Shown here piece by piece: positions 43,743 through 53,836 of a stretch of 64,000 bases of DNA. The number at the start of each line of letters is the position of its first letter. Positions within the stretch are counted from its first letter, which is position 1. The position numbers and the translations under genes were made by a program. The notes beneath the pieces were generated by a model that was given only the letters and a program-made list of their open reading frames with translations, had not been told where the DNA came from and searched no databases. The DNA is from Amycolatopsis sp. 195334CR (GTDB taxonomy: Bacteria; Actinomycetota; Actinomycetes; Mycobacteriales; Pseudonocardiaceae), in the NCBI RefSeq assembly GCF_017309385.1, contig NZ_JAFJMJ010000001.1, positions 434,001 to 498,000 of the forward strand, in the 5' to 3' direction.

Positions 43743-45587
43743 GTGCCTCAGCTGCGCTCCCGCACCACCACCCACGGCCGCAACGCCGCGGGCGCCCGTT
43801 CCCTGTGGCGTGCCACCGGGATGACCGACAGCGACTTCGGCAAGCCCATCGTGGCCATCGCCAATTCCTACACCCAGTTCGTGCCGGGGCACGTGCACCT
43901 CAAGGACCTCGGCGACATCGTGGCCGAGGCCGTCGCCGAAGCCGGTGGCGTCGCGCGCGAGTTCCACACCATCGCCGTCGACGACGGCATCGCCATGGGC
44001 CACAGCGGCATGCTCTACTCGCTGCCCTCGCGCGAGATCATCGCCGACTCGGTGGAGTACATGGTCAACGCGCACCAGGCCGACGCGCTGGTGTGCATCT
44101 CCAACTGCGACAAGATCACCCCGGGCATGCTCAACGCCGCGATGCGGCTGAACATCCCGGTGGTCTTCGTCTCCGGCGGTCCGATGGAGGCCGGGAAGGC
44201 CGTGGTGGTCGGTGATGTGGCGCACCCCTCGTCCGACCTGATCACCACCATCTCCGCCTCGGCCAACGCGGCGGTGGACGAGCAGGCGCTGGACGAGGTC
44301 GAGCGCTCGGCCTGCCCGACCTGCGGTTCGTGTTCGGGCATGTTCACCGCGAACTCGATGAACTGCCTGACCGAGGCGCTCGGGCTTTCCCTGCCGGGCA
44401 ACGGTTCCACGCTCGCCACGCACGCCGCGCGCCGCGAGCTGTTCGCCGAGGCGGGCCGCACCGTGGTCGAGCTGTGCAAGCGCTGGTACGGCCAGGACGA
44501 CGAGACCGCGCTGCCGCGCACCATCGCGAACAAGCAGGCCTTCGAGAACGCGATGGCGCTGGACATGGCGATGGGCGGCTCGACGAACACCGTGCTGCAC
44601 GTCCTCGCCGCCGCGCAGGAGGGTGAGATCGACTTCACCATCGACGACATCGACGCGATCGGCCGGCGCGTGCCGTGCCTGTCGAAGGTGGCGCCGAACT
44701 CCGATTACCACATGGAGGACGTGCACCGCGCCGGTGGCATCCCGGCGATCCTCGGTGAGCTGTGGCGCGGCGGCCTGCTCAACGAGGAGGTCACCTCGGT
44801 GCACACGCCGACGCTGGCCGAGTGGCTGTCCACTTGGGACATCCGCGCCGCGGAACCGTCGGCGAAGGCGATCGAGCTGTACCACGCGGCGCCGGGCGGG
44901 GTGCGCACCACGAAGGCGTTCTCCACCGAGAACCGCTGGTCCTCTTTGGACACCGACGCGGCCGGCGGCTGCATCCGCGACGTCGAGCACGCCTACACCG
45001 CCGACGGCGGCCTGGCCATCCTGCGCGGCAACCTCGCCGAGAACGGCGCAGTGATCAAGTCCGCGGGCATCGACGAGTCGCTGTGGCGGTTCCAGGGCCC
45101 GGCGCGCGTGGTGGAGAGCCAGGAGGAGGCCGTTTCGGTCATCCTCGGCAAGCAGATCCAGGCCGGTGAGGTGCTGGTGGTGCGGTACGAGGGTCCGGCG
45201 GGCGGGCCGGGCATGCAGGAGATGCTGCACCCGACCGCGTTCCTCAAGGGCTCGGGCCTCGGCAAGAAGTGCGCGCTGATCACCGACGGCCGGTTCTCCG
45301 GTGGCTCGTCGGGCATCTCGGTCGGGCACATCTCGCCGGAGGCGGCCGCGGGCGGCACGATCGGCCTGGTCCAGAACGGCGACGAGATCCTGCTGGACGT
45401 GCGTGAGCGGCGGCTCGAACTGCTCGTCGACGCCGACGTGCTGGCGGAGCGGCGGGCGAAGATGGACGCCAGCGAGCGGCCGTGGCAGCCCGCGGAACGG
45501 CAGCGGCCGGTCACCAGCGCGCTGCGCGCCTACGCCCGGATGGCCACCTCGGCCGACACCGGCGCCGTCCGCGACCCGAACCGCTGA
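43743..45587 (+). CDS. ilvD: Dihydroxy-acid dehydratase
   Basis: A 614-residue Fe-S dehydratase of valine and isoleucine synthesis. The cluster cysteines are in [11 protein letters not shown] and [32 protein letters not shown] is the C-terminal signature. Start GTG at 43743 follows ACGGAGGAG. The gene stands alone on the opposite strand to ilvBNC and is terminated by the palindrome repeat. Confidence 0.96.
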   Translation: MPQLRSRTTTHGRNAAGARSLWRATGMTDSDFGKPIVAIANSYTQFVPGHVHLKDLGDIVAEAVAEAGGVAREFHTIAVDDGIAMGHSGMLYSLPSREIIADSVEYMVNAHQADALVCISNCDKITPGMLNAAMRLNIPVVFVSGGPMEAGKAVVVGDVAHPSSDLITTISASANAAVDEQALDEVERSACPTCGSCSGMFTANSMNCLTEALGLSLPGNGSTLATHAARRELFAEAGRTVVELCKRWYGQDDETALPRTIANKQAFENAMALDMAMGGSTNTVLHVLAAAQEGEIDFTIDDIDAIGRRVPCLSKVAPNSDYHMEDVHRAGGIPAILGELWRGGLLNEEVTSVHTPTLAEWLSTWDIRAAEPSAKAIELYHAAPGGVRTTKAFSTENRWSSLDTDAAGGCIRDVEHAYTADGGLAILRGNLAENGAVIKSAGIDESLWRFQGPARVVESQEEAVSVILGKQIQAGEVLVVRYEGPAGGPGMQEMLHPTAFLKGSGLGKKCALITDGRFSGGSSGISVGHISPEAAAGGTIGLVQNGDEILLDVRERRLELLVDADVLAERRAKMDASERPWQPAERQRPVTSALRAYARMATSADTGAVRDPNR

Positions 45588-45645
45588 TTGCTATGAGTGG
45601 GGCATTACTAGCGTTGATTGCAAGTAATGCCCCACTCATAGCATT
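45587..45645. repeat. Palindrome downstream of ilvD (copy 2)
   Basis: Near-identical to 28643-28701: same GTTGATT loop and right arm; the left arm differs at two bases, leaving a 21-bp uninterrupted core stem. It lies between the ilvD stop and the convergent DoxX stop (45648), well placed as a shared terminator. Confidence 0.85.
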
Positions 45646-45647
45646 GG

Positions 45648-46280
45648 TCAGCGGAACAGCGTGAGGATGAGCACCGAGGCCGCGGCGGCGATCAGCAGGC
45701 CGAAGATGGCGAACGGCATCGGCTTGCGGCGCCACGGGGTGTTCACGTCGAGCGCGATCCGGCCCGAGCCGGTGAACAGCAGCGCCAGCGCGGCCGTGGC
45801 CAGCAGCAGCTCGAACTCGAAGCCCTTGCCCGCCGCGCTGAAGAAGCCCCCGCCGAACTTGACGTAGACGATGCTCGCGGTCACCCCGAGCAGGGCCGAT
45901 GCGCCGATCGGGGTGAACAGCCCCAGCACCAGCAGCACGCCGCCGACCACCTCGCTCAGCGCGGTGATCCAGGACAGCAGGGTGAACTGCCCGGTGAAGC
46001 CGAGCTGCTGCAGGTACCCGGCGAAGCCGTCGATGCCGGGGCCGCCGAACGAGCCGAACAGCTTCTGCAGGCCGTGCGCGCCCATCGTGCCGCCGAGCAC
46101 CAGGCGCAGGAGCAGCAGCCCGAAGTCCAGCCCGCCGTGCCAGCGGGTGCTGGTGTCCTTGGCCGGCTTGTCCTCGACCTCGTCGATCAGGCTGGTCGGC
46201 GTGGTGGAGTAGGCGCTGTCGTCGAACAGGCTGCCGCCGCCGGTGCCGCTCGTCCGATAGTCGTCATCGTGAGTGCTCAC
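45648..46280 (-). CDS. DoxX family membrane protein
   Basis: A 210-residue protein: an acidic, flexible cytoplasmic N-terminus (about 1-60) and four transmembrane helices of the DoxX type (LLRLVLGGTMGAHGLQKLFG, GGVLLVLGLFTPIGA). DoxX-like proteins take part in thiol or quinol redox homeostasis in mycobacteria. GTG at 46280. Substrate unknown. Confidence 0.86.
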   Translation of the reverse strand: MSTHDDDYRTSGTGGGSLFDDSAYSTTPTSLIDEVEDKPAKDTSTRWHGGLDFGLLLLRLVLGGTMGAHGLQKLFGSFGGPGIDGFAGYLQQLGFTGQFTLLSWITALSEVVGGVLLVLGLFTPIGASALLGVTASIVYVKFGGGFFSAAGKGFEFELLLATAALALLFTGSGRIALDVNTPWRRKPMPFAIFGLLIAAAASVLILTLFR

Positions 46281-46339
46281 GCGCGCAGGGTAAGGGATAC
46301 GGCTGTCCGGCGCATGCCCTACGCGCGAAATCGCGGGGC

Positions 46340-47248
46340 TCAGTACTCCCCGTGGACCAGGTTGTCCGGGAGCTCGCCGCTGGCGTACCGGCCGATCTCG
46401 GTGGCCGCGACCGCGTACGAGCGCCGCCGCGAGCCCCGGGCGGCGCCGGCCACGTGCGGGGTCAGCAGCACCCCCTCCATCGTCCACAGTGGATGGTCGG
46501 CGGGCAGCGGTTCCGGGTCCACCACGTCGAGCGCGGCCCGCAGCCTGCCCGTGCCCAGTTCCGCGACCAGCGCGTCGGTGTCGGCCACCTGCCCGCGCGC
46601 GGCGTTGACCAGCACCGCGCCGTCCCGCATCGAGGCGAGGAACTCCGCGCCGACCATGCCGCGGGTGCGCGAGGTCAGCGGCACCATCAGCACCACGACG
46701 TCGTGCTCGGGGAGCAGCGCGGGCAGCTCCTCCACGCCGGACACGCCCTCGCGGGCGGTCAGCCCGACCATGGTCACGTGCGTGTCGAACGGCTCCAGCC
46801 TGCGGCGCAGCTGCCTGCCGAGGTCACCGGCGCCGATGATCAGCACCCGCTGCTCCTGCAGGGTGTCGGTGCTGTGCCGGTTCCACACGCGGGCGGCCTG
46901 ATCGGCACCGAACTGCCCCAGTTCCCGGTAGATGGACAGCAGCGCGGCAACCACCCATTCGGCCGTAGCCCCGCCGTGCGCGCCGCGGCAGGTGGACAGG
47001 AGCACGTCGGGCGGGACCACCGGGATCCAGTCCTCGGCACCCGCCGACAGCAACTGGATGAGTTTCAGCTTCGGCAGCCGCGGCAGCAGCTCGGGCGCCG
47101 AGCGCACCGGCCCCGGGACCAGGACCTCCGCTTCGGCGGCCTCCGGCGGCAGCTCCGAACCTGGCGTGTACCGCACGGGTTTCACCCCGGGAACGCGGGA
47201 GAGCGCGGTCACGCCGTCTTCGTCGGGCACGAGCACGATGAGCGGCAT
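46340..47248 (-). CDS. D-isomer-specific 2-hydroxyacid dehydrogenase family protein
   Basis: A 302-residue NAD(P)-dependent dehydrogenase: Rossmann loop IIGAGDLGRQL, catalytic Arg in NAARGQ, Glu in VVDPEPLP, His in TPHVAG. Shorter and more divergent than SerA. May reduce glyoxylate or hydroxypyruvate; substrate unknown. ATG at 47248; divergent from the lipoprotein gene by 68 bp. Confidence 0.88.
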   Translation of the reverse strand: MPLIVLVPDEDGVTALSRVPGVKPVRYTPGSELPPEAAEAEVLVPGPVRSAPELLPRLPKLKLIQLLSAGAEDWIPVVPPDVLLSTCRGAHGGATAEWVVAALLSIYRELGQFGADQAARVWNRHSTDTLQEQRVLIIGAGDLGRQLRRRLEPFDTHVTMVGLTAREGVSGVEELPALLPEHDVVVLMVPLTSRTRGMVGAEFLASMRDGAVLVNAARGQVADTDALVAELGTGRLRAALDVVDPEPLPADHPLWTMEGVLLTPHVAGAARGSRRRSYAVAATEIGRYASGELPDNLVHGEY

Positions 47249-47316
47249 GATCACCACGTTAGCCGGTCGGGGCGCTCACCCGAGGTTCACGGGCGGGCGC
47301 CTACGCTCTGGAGATC

Positions 47317-48516
47317 ATGCGCACCAGGTCACGGCGGATCGCCCACTGGCCGCTGGCCCCGCTGGCCTGCGGCATCCTGCTGCTGTCCGGCTGCGCCGAC
47401 TTCGACGGCACGCCGACCGCCTCGGACTGGAAGCCGGCCCCGGAGTTGACCCCGCAGGCCGGGCCGCAGCCGAACCTGCCCGGCGCGGAGGGTTCCGCCC
47501 CCGGCAAGCCGGGCCCGTCGGCGCCGCCGACCTCGGTCCCACCGCCCCAGGGCTGCAAGGACTTCGACGAAGCGGTGATCGGCACCTGCCTGGACACGGT
47601 CGCCGCGGTGGCCGCGCTGCCCGGCGGGCAGACCCCGGCGGCGCTGGCCGGTGAGCGCAAGAGCGGGCGCGTGTTCCAGGTGACCTCGGGGGCGGAGAAG
47701 GAGCAGTACGCCGAGCTGGCGGTGGACGCCACCGGTGGCGGCGGGCTGACCGGGCTGACCCTGTCCCCCAGTTTCGCCGAGGACCAGTTGGTCTTCGCCT
47801 ACGTCACCACGCCGACGGACAACCGGGTGGTGCGCTTCGCCAGGGGGCAGCAGCCGAAACCGGTGCTCACCGGGATTCCGCGCGGGAGCAGCGGCAACGG
47901 GGGCTCATTGACCTCGGACGGCAACGGCGCGCTGCTGGTGGCCACCGGCAACGCGGGCAACCCGGCCGCGGCGGCCGACCCGAACTCGCTGGCGGGCAAG
48001 GTGCTGCGCATCGACACCTCCGGCCAGCCGGCGCAGGGCAACCCGACGCCGTCGTCGGCCGTGCTGGCCAGTGGGCTGACCCAGCCGGGCGGGCTGTGCA
48101 AGTCCCCCGACGGCTCGCGGCTGTGGGTCACCGACCGCGCCGCCGACAAGGACGCGCTGTACCGCGTCACGCCGGGGCAGGCGCTGACCTCGCCGGCGTG
48201 GACCTGGCCGGACCGGCCGGGCGTGGCCGGGTGCGTGGACGGGACGAGCCTGATCATGGTCGCCACGTCGACCGCCGGGAACATGCAGAACCTGCCGATC
48301 GCCACGGACGGCTCGATCAGCGGTAAGCCCTCGGTCACGCTCGACGGGCAGAACAACAGCCGCACCTACGGGCGGCTGGCCGGGATGGAGCAGATCAGCG
48401 CGGAACTGGCGGTGGCGGGCACGGTCAACAAGGACGGCGGGGAGCCCGTCTCCAGTGATGACCGGGTGGTGCTCATCGTCATCCAGCCGAGCGCCGCCAT
48501 CCCGGGCAAGGACTGA
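47317..48516 (+). CDS. Lipoprotein with beta-propeller (PQQ-dependent sugar dehydrogenase-like, LppZ type)
   Basis: A 399-residue exported lipoprotein. The lipobox LLSGC places the lipidated cysteine at residue 26. A Pro-rich linker (about 30-80) is followed by a six-bladed propeller of the glucose/sorbosone dehydrogenase fold (GLTGLTLSPSFAEDQLVFAY, NGGSLTSDGNGALLVATG, LTQPGGLCKSPDG). Close in type to mycobacterial LppZ, whose function is not known. PQQ ligands were not checked. Cell-surface protein. Confidence 0.83.
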   Translation: MRTRSRRIAHWPLAPLACGILLLSGCADFDGTPTASDWKPAPELTPQAGPQPNLPGAEGSAPGKPGPSAPPTSVPPPQGCKDFDEAVIGTCLDTVAAVAALPGGQTPAALAGERKSGRVFQVTSGAEKEQYAELAVDATGGGGLTGLTLSPSFAEDQLVFAYVTTPTDNRVVRFARGQQPKPVLTGIPRGSSGNGGSLTSDGNGALLVATGNAGNPAAAADPNSLAGKVLRIDTSGQPAQGNPTPSSAVLASGLTQPGGLCKSPDGSRLWVTDRAADKDALYRVTPGQALTSPAWTWPDRPGVAGCVDGTSLIMVATSTAGNMQNLPIATDGSISGKPSVTLDGQNNSRTYGRLAGMEQISAELAVAGTVNKDGGEPVSSDDRVVLIVIQPSAAIPGKD

Positions 48517-48535
48517 TCCCCCCTTCGGTGGTGCA

Positions 48536-48807
48536 GTGAATGTGGCTTTCACTGCACCGAAGCCGCGCCCACCAGGACACGAAGGGGCGCATCCACCCCA
48601 CCGACGCCGCAGTGAATGTGGCATTCACAGCCGATTCCGCAGCGAATGTGGCTTTCACAGCACCGACGCCGCACCCACCAGGACACGAAGGGGCGCATCC
48701 ACCCCACCGACGCCGCAGTGAATGTGGCATTCACAGCCGATTCCGCAGTGAATGTGGCTTTCACTGCACCGACGCCGCGCCCACCAGAGCACGAAGGTGG
48801 CTTCGTG
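48536..48807. repeat. 106-bp tandem repeat with hairpin units
   Basis: Two full copies (48539-48644, 48645-48750) and a partial third share a 106-bp period. Each copy has two 17-19-bp hairpin units, GTGAATGTGGCWTTCAC (W is A or T), with 5-6-bp stems. It fills the convergent gap 48517-48810 and no start codon or ribosome site for a gene is visible. The same unit occurs at 54925-54972. Confidence 0.8.
48790..48807 (-). terminator. Hairpin with changed stem after the cupin gene
   Basis: CACGAA-GGTGGC-TTCGTG is a 6-bp stem with the same GGTGGC-type loop as the repeats but different, mutually compensating stem bases. It starts 3 nt after the cupin stop. Confidence 0.5.
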
Positions 48808-48810
48808 ACA

Positions 48811-49563
48811 TCAGGGCTTGGCGGCTCGGATGGCGTCCGGGACCGTGATGCCCGGGAGCTCGTACTCGTCCCGGCGGCCGCACATGCCGTAGCCCCCGTG
48901 CCGTGAGGGCGTCGCGGTCACGACCCGCGCCTGCGCCAGGTGGCTCGCGTCGCCGTCGAGGAGGGCTTTCAGGTGGGCGCCCGTGCGTTCGGCGGCGGCC
49001 AGCGCGCCCTCCTGCCAGATCGGCAGCCAGCGCGCCACCTTCGGCGCCACGATCGCCGCGGCCGCCCGGTGGAACTCCCGCATCGGCCCGTCGTCACCGT
49101 CCCGGGCAGCCTCCCGCAGCACCAGGTACCCCTCGACGGCCAGGTCCCGCCGACGCCGAGCCGCCGCCTCCGCGAGCGGGCCCTCCTTCGCGGGCAGGGC
49201 CGCCGCCTCCGCGTACGCCGCCGGGTCGGCCAGCACGGCGGGCGGGAAGGTGAACACCGCGTCCCCCGCTTCGGGCAGGCCGCTGTTCTGCATCAACACG
49301 GTGATCCGCAGGTCCTCCCGCTGGATCATCCGGTGCACGGTGCCCGGGGTGAACCACACGATCGACCCCGCCGACAGGTCGTTCTCCTGGTACCCGTCCA
49401 CGGTCAGCGTCTGCACCGCGCCGACCCCGCCGGTGACCACGTAGGCCTCGGTGCAGGTCAGGTGCATGTGCGGGCTGCCACCGCGCACCCCGTCCTCGGC
49501 CAGCCATTCGTAGCAGCTCAGGTGCGAAACCCCGACCGCGCCGGGAAGCGGGACATGCGACAT
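48811..49563 (-). CDS. Cupin domain protein
   Basis: A 250-residue protein with a single cupin in residues about 15-120 (HMHLTCTEAYVVTGG, GSIVWFTPGTVHRMI). Metal ligand positions (His-x-His, Glu, His) appear present. The C-terminal 120 residues are helical. Cupins include dioxygenases and isomerases; activity unknown. It is 24 nt downstream of the membrane protein gene of the gat operon and may be its last member. Confidence 0.82.
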   Translation of the reverse strand: MSHVPLPGAVGVSHLSCYEWLAEDGVRGGSPHMHLTCTEAYVVTGGVGAVQTLTVDGYQENDLSAGSIVWFTPGTVHRMIQREDLRITVLMQNSGLPEAGDAVFTFPPAVLADPAAYAEAAALPAKEGPLAEAAARRRRDLAVEGYLVLREAARDGDDGPMREFHRAAAAIVAPKVARWLPIWQEGALAAAERTGAHLKALLDGDASHLAQARVVTATPSRHGGYGMCGRRDEYELPGITVPDAIRAAKP

Positions 49564-49587
49564 CGCGCGTACTCCTGCCAGCAGTGG

Positions 49588-50091
49588 TTACCGCTTGGCT
49601 CCCCGGTACTGGGCCCGCGCGGCTCGGACGTCGAACACCGAGCCTGCCACGGAAGCCGCCGCGGCGGCCAGCCCCAGGAACCGGCCGATCGCCGGTTCGA
49701 TCGACACCCCGCCCGCCAGGAGCACCTCGCGCTGGTCCTCGGCGAACTGCCAGTCGATCAGCCACCAGCCGAGCACCAGCAACCCCAGCGACAGTACGGC
49801 GACGACCAGCCACAGGTGCGGCAGCCCGTTCACCCTGGCCGCCCGCGACCGCCCGAACACCACCGCCACGACCCCGGCCAGCAGCAACAGCACCGGCGCG
49901 GCCCAGGCGAAGAAGCCCGAGTTCCACGCCGACCGCACCACGTCACCGGCGGGCAGCTCGCGCAACGCCTCGGCGACCTCGGGATCGGCGGCGGTCAGCT
50001 CGGTCCAGGGCAGGAACATGGCGCCGAACGCCACGACCCCCGCCCCGAACCCGAGCCACTGCCACCAGGGAACCTGTCGGAAATCCGCCAA
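49588..50091 (-). CDS. Four-helix membrane protein
   Basis: A 167-residue protein with about four hydrophobic helices (WLGFGAGVVAFGAMFLPW, WAAPVLLLLAGVVAVVFG, LWLVVAVLSLGLLVLGWWL, GRFLGLAAAAASVAGSVF). No family name recognised. Starts 2 nt after the gatB stop, so it is translated from the same messenger. Confidence 0.75.
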   Translation of the reverse strand: MADFRQVPWWQWLGFGAGVVAFGAMFLPWTELTAADPEVAEALRELPAGDVVRSAWNSGFFAWAAPVLLLLAGVVAVVFGRSRAARVNGLPHLWLVVAVLSLGLLVLGWWLIDWQFAEDQREVLLAGGVSIEPAIGRFLGLAAAAASVAGSVFDVRAARAQYRGAKR

Positions 50092-50093
50092 GG

Positions 50094-51599
50094 TCAGGTG
50101 CCGACCCGTTCCAGTACCAGTTCCCGCACGCGCTTCGCGTCGGCCTGGCCCTTGGTCGCCTTCATCACGTCGCCGACGATCTTGCCCGCTGCCTGCACCT
50201 TGCCGCCGCGGATCTTCTCCGCGATGTCCGGGTTCGCCGCGAGCGCCTCGTCGACCGCCTTGTACAGCGCCGAATCATCCGAGACGACCTTCAGATCGCG
50301 CTTCTCCACGACCTCGTCCGGTTCGCCCTCGCCGGCGAGCACGCCGTCGACCACCTCGCGGGCCAGCTTGTTGGTCAGCGCGCCTTCCCCGACCAGCGCG
50401 ATCACCCGCGCCACCTGCGCCGGGGTGATCGCCAGCTCGCCCAGCTCCACACCGGACTTGTTGGCCTGCTGGGTCAGGTACGAGACCCACCAGCCCCGCG
50501 CGTCGGCCGGGCTCGCGCCCTTGTCGACGGTGGCCGCGATCAGGTCGACCGCGCCCGCGTTGATCAGGTCGCGCAGTTCCGCGTCGGTCAGCTCCCACTC
50601 GGCCTGCACCCGCTTGCGCCGCTCCCACGGCAGCTCGGGCATGGTGCCGCGCAGTTCCTCGACCCACTCCCGCGACGGCGCGATCGGCACCAGGTCGGGC
50701 TCCGGGAAGTACCGGTAGTCCTCGGCGGTTTCCTTGGTGCGACCGGACGAGGTGGTGCCGTCGGCCTCCTGGAAGTGCCGCGTCTCCTGGGTGATCGACC
50801 CGCCGCCGACCAGGATCGCCGCCTGGCGCGTCATCTCGTAGCGCACCGCGCGCTCGACGCTGCGCAGCGAGTTGACGTTCTTGGTCTCGGTGCGCGTGCC
50901 GAACTCGGTGGCGTCCTTGGCCATCAGCGAGACGTTGGCGTCGCAGCGGAGCGAGCCCTGGTCCATCCGGACGTCGGAGACCTCCAGCGCGCGCAGCAGG
51001 TCCCGCAGCGCGGTGACGTAGGCGCGGGCGACCTCGGGGGCGCGCTCACCGGTGCCGGTGATCGGCTTGGTGACGATCTCGATCAGCGGCACGCCGGCGC
51101 GGTTGTAGTCGAGCAGCGAGTGCTCGGCGCCGTGGATGCGCCCGGTGGCGCCACCGACGTGCAGCGACTTGCCGGTGTCCTCCTCCATGTGCGCGCGCTC
51201 GATCTCGATGCGCACGACCTCACCGTCGTCGAGGGTGACGTCGAGGTGGCCGTTGAAGGCGATCGGCTCGTCGTACTGCGAGGTCTGGAAGTTCTTCGGC
51301 ATGTCCGGGTAGAAGTAGTTCTTCCTGGCGAACCGGCACCACTGCGCGATCTCGCAGTTGAGCGCCAGGCCGATCCGGATCGCCCCCTCCACCGCGCGCC
51401 CGTTGACCACCGGCAGCGCGCCGGGCAGGCCGAGGCAGGTCGGGCAGACGTGCGTGTTGGGCTCGCCGCCGAAGCGGTTCTCGCAGCCGCAGAACATCTT
51501 GGTGTTCGTGGACAGCTCCACGTGCACCTCGAGGCCCAGCACCGGGTCGAACCGCTCGATGACCTCGGCGTAGTCCATGGTTTCCGCCACGGCCGTCAC
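50094..51599 (-). CDS. gatB: Aspartyl/glutamyl-tRNA amidotransferase subunit B
   Basis: A 501-residue tRNA-binding subunit of the amidotransferase that converts Glu-tRNA-Gln to Gln-tRNA-Gln. [18 protein letters not shown] with zinc cysteines ([15 protein letters not shown]), the kinase-like [16 protein letters not shown], and a C-terminal YqeY tail helix domain. GTG at 51599 overlaps the small gene stop by 4 nt; ATG 51578 is an alternative. Confidence 0.96.
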   Translation of the reverse strand: MTAVAETMDYAEVIERFDPVLGLEVHVELSTNTKMFCGCENRFGGEPNTHVCPTCLGLPGALPVVNGRAVEGAIRIGLALNCEIAQWCRFARKNYFYPDMPKNFQTSQYDEPIAFNGHLDVTLDDGEVVRIEIERAHMEEDTGKSLHVGGATGRIHGAEHSLLDYNRAGVPLIEIVTKPITGTGERAPEVARAYVTALRDLLRALEVSDVRMDQGSLRCDANVSLMAKDATEFGTRTETKNVNSLRSVERAVRYEMTRQAAILVGGGSITQETRHFQEADGTTSSGRTKETAEDYRYFPEPDLVPIAPSREWVEELRGTMPELPWERRKRVQAEWELTDAELRDLINAGAVDLIAATVDKGASPADARGWWVSYLTQQANKSGVELGELAITPAQVARVIALVGEGALTNKLAREVVDGVLAGEGEPDEVVEKRDLKVVSDDSALYKAVDEALAANPDIAEKIRGGKVQAAGKIVGDVMKATKGQADAKRVRELVLERVGT

Positions 51600-51796
51600 T
51601 TCTTCCCGTCCTTCCGCAGCGTGCGCACCGCCAGCAGGGCACCGGTGATGGCCACCACGGCACTCGCCACGGCGTTGACCATGGTCAGTTTGTCCTTGTC
51701 CTCCCGCGCCTTGCGGACGCCGGAGAAGGCGCTGGTCGCGCTGGCCGCCGAGGTGCCGAGCGCGATCAGCCCGCGGATCTGGTTCTTCTTGCTCAC
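51596..51796 (-). CDS. Small hypothetical membrane protein inside the gat operon
   Basis: A 66-residue protein, GTG start at 51796 ([20 protein letters not shown]), with a basic N terminus, a central charged stretch ([11 protein letters not shown]) and one hydrophobic helix ([18 protein letters not shown]). It overlaps the gatA stop by 4 nt and the gatB start by 4 nt, so it is a real coupled member of the operon, easily missed. Function unknown. Confidence 0.8.
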   Translation of the reverse strand: MSKKNQIRGLIALGTSAASATSAFSGVRKAREDKDKLTMVNAVASAVVAITGALLAVRTLRKDGKK

Positions 51797-53307
51797 TTGG
51801 CTGCCTCCAGTTCCGGGACGCGGTGGATCAGCGGGCCACCGGCCGCCGCGTCGCGCGCCACCTCGTAGGCGGCGCCGACCCGGTACAGCCGGTCGTCGGC
51901 CAGCGACGGGGCCATGATCTGCAGCCCGACCGGCAGACCGTCCTCTTCGGACAGTCCACTCGGGATGCTCATGGCGGCGTTGCCGGCCAGGTTCGACGGG
52001 ATCGAGCAGATGTCGGACAGGTACATCGCCATCGGGTCGTCCACCCGCTCGCCGATCTTGAACGCGGTGGTCGGCGTCGTCGGGCTGACCAGCACGTCCA
52101 CCTTGGCGAAGGCGTTGTCGAAGTCGCGGGTGATCAGCGTGCGGACCTTCTGCGCCGAGCCGTAGTAGGCGTCGTAGTAGCCGGCCGACAGCGCGTAGGT
52201 GCCGAGCATGATCCGCCGCTTGACCTCGGGGCCGAAACCGGCCTCGCGGGTCAGCGACATGACCTCCTCGGCGCTGTGCGTGCCGTCGTCCCCGACGCGC
52301 AGGCCGTAGCGCATGGCGTCGAACCGGGCCAGGTTCGACGACGCCTCGCTCGGCGCGATCAGGTAGTAGGCGGACAGCGCCAGGGTGAAGTTCGGGCAGG
52401 AGACCTCGACCACCTCGGCACCGAGCTCTCGCAGCTGCTCGACGGCCGCCTCGAAGGAGCGCAGCACGCCCGGCTGGTAGCCCTCGCCGGAGAACTCCTT
52501 GACCACGCCGACGCGCACGCCCTTGAGGTCGCCGTTGAGGCCCTCGCGGGCGGCGGCCACCACCGGCGGCACCGGGGCGTCGATGGAGGTGGAGTCGAGC
52601 GGGTCGTGCCCGGCGATGACCTCGTGCAGCAGCGCCGCGTCCAGCACGGTGCGCGCGCAGGGCCCAGCCTGGTCCAGCGAGGAGGAGAAGGCGACCAGCC
52701 CGTAGCGGGACACGCCGCCGTAGGTGGGCTTCACGCCGACCGTGCCGGTGACCGCACCGGGCTGGCGGATCGAGCCGCCGGTGTCGGTGCCGATGGCCAG
52801 CGCCGCCTCGAACCCGGCGATCGCGGCGGAGGAACCACCGCCGGAGCCACCGGGGATGCGGTCGTGCGCCCACGGGTTGCGGGTCGGCCCGAAGGCGGAG
52901 TTCTCGGTGGAGGAGCCCATCGCGAACTCGTCCATGTTCGTCTTGCCGAGAATCACCACGCCCGCGTCGCGGAGCTTGCGGGTGACGGTGGCGTCGTACG
53001 GCGGGAGCCAGCCTTCGAGCGTGCGCGAGCCGCAGGTGGTCGGCAGGCCCTTGGTGGTCAGCACGTCCTTAAGCGCGAGCGGCACGCCGGCCAGCGGCGA
53101 GGCCTGGCGGCCCTCGGCGGCGTCGGCGTCGACCGCGCGGGCGGCTTCGAGCGCGCCCTCGGTGTCGACGTGCAGGAACGCGTTCAGCGCGCCGTCGACC
53201 TCGGCGATCCGGTCCAGGTGGGCCTGGGTGACCTCGACCGCGGAGACCTCACGGGACTTGATCTTGTCCGCCAGTTCGGTGGCGGTGAGCCTGGTCAGCT
53301 CGGACAT
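51793..53307 (-). CDS. gatA: Glutamyl-tRNA(Gln) amidotransferase subunit A
   Basis: A 504-residue amidase-signature enzyme that releases ammonia from glutamine. The signature [19 protein letters not shown] with Ser-cis-Ser-Lys catalysis, [16 protein letters not shown] near the N terminus with the catalytic Lys. It overlaps the small gene and is 2 nt after gatC. Confidence 0.97.
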   Translation of the reverse strand: MSELTRLTATELADKIKSREVSAVEVTQAHLDRIAEVDGALNAFLHVDTEGALEAARAVDADAAEGRQASPLAGVPLALKDVLTTKGLPTTCGSRTLEGWLPPYDATVTRKLRDAGVVILGKTNMDEFAMGSSTENSAFGPTRNPWAHDRIPGGSGGGSSAAIAGFEAALAIGTDTGGSIRQPGAVTGTVGVKPTYGGVSRYGLVAFSSSLDQAGPCARTVLDAALLHEVIAGHDPLDSTSIDAPVPPVVAAAREGLNGDLKGVRVGVVKEFSGEGYQPGVLRSFEAAVEQLRELGAEVVEVSCPNFTLALSAYYLIAPSEASSNLARFDAMRYGLRVGDDGTHSAEEVMSLTREAGFGPEVKRRIMLGTYALSAGYYDAYYGSAQKVRTLITRDFDNAFAKVDVLVSPTTPTTAFKIGERVDDPMAMYLSDICSIPSNLAGNAAMSIPSGLSEEDGLPVGLQIMAPSLADDRLYRVGAAYEVARDAAAGGPLIHRVPELEAAK

Positions 53308-53309
53308 GC

Positions 53310-53606
53310 TTACTCCTCCCCCAGGATGCGCGGCACGCGGAACCGGCCCTCTTCGGCGGCCGGCGCGCCGGAGAGCGCCTGCTCCTGCGCGAGGCTGGGC
53401 CGGACGACGTCCTCGCGGAAGACGTTCGTCAGCGGCACGGCGTGCGAGGTGGGCGGAACGTCCTGGTCGGCGACGACGCCCACCTTGGCCACCGCGTCCA
53501 GGATCTGGTCGAGCTGGCCGGCGAAGGTGGCCAGCTCCTCGTCGGTGACGGCCAGCCTGGCGAGCTTCGCCAGGTGTGCGACCTCGTCGCGGGAAATGTT
53601 GGGCAC
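53310..53606 (-). CDS. gatC: Glutamyl-tRNA(Gln) amidotransferase subunit C
   Basis: A 98-residue helical subunit that wraps GatA and Gat[21 protein letters not shown] and [18 protein letters not shown] are typical. First gene of the five- or six-gene operon. ATG at 53606. The 53607-53836 gap upstream of gatC and the ACT gene holds no gene. Confidence 0.95.
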   Translation of the reverse strand: MPNISRDEVAHLAKLARLAVTDEELATFAGQLDQILDAVAKVGVVADQDVPPTSHAVPLTNVFREDVVRPSLAQEQALSGAPAAEEGRFRVPRILGEE

Positions 53607-53836
53607 GCGAGTGACTCTCCGTGGCTGTGTCGGGTCGGTTCTTCCGAGGTCGTCAGTCTATGGTCACCGCACCGGCGGACTCGACTGGGTTATCGGGGGT
53701 CATCGGTGACGGTGGCGTCCCCGCGCGTCCCGCGACCCGGACGGCGAATCCCCATCGTCATCTCCGTCTGCCACAATCGGCGCCCGGCACCTGCGTGGAC
53801 GGCGAGGCTCCGCGCCCGGCGTGAGAGGGGTTCGCT

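Noticed and set aside
48536..48900. Small proteins rich in NVAFTA/NATFTA in the 48.5-kb repeat
   Set aside because: The same peptides arise from the hairpin repeat on both strands. No start with ribosome site and no clear codon bias.
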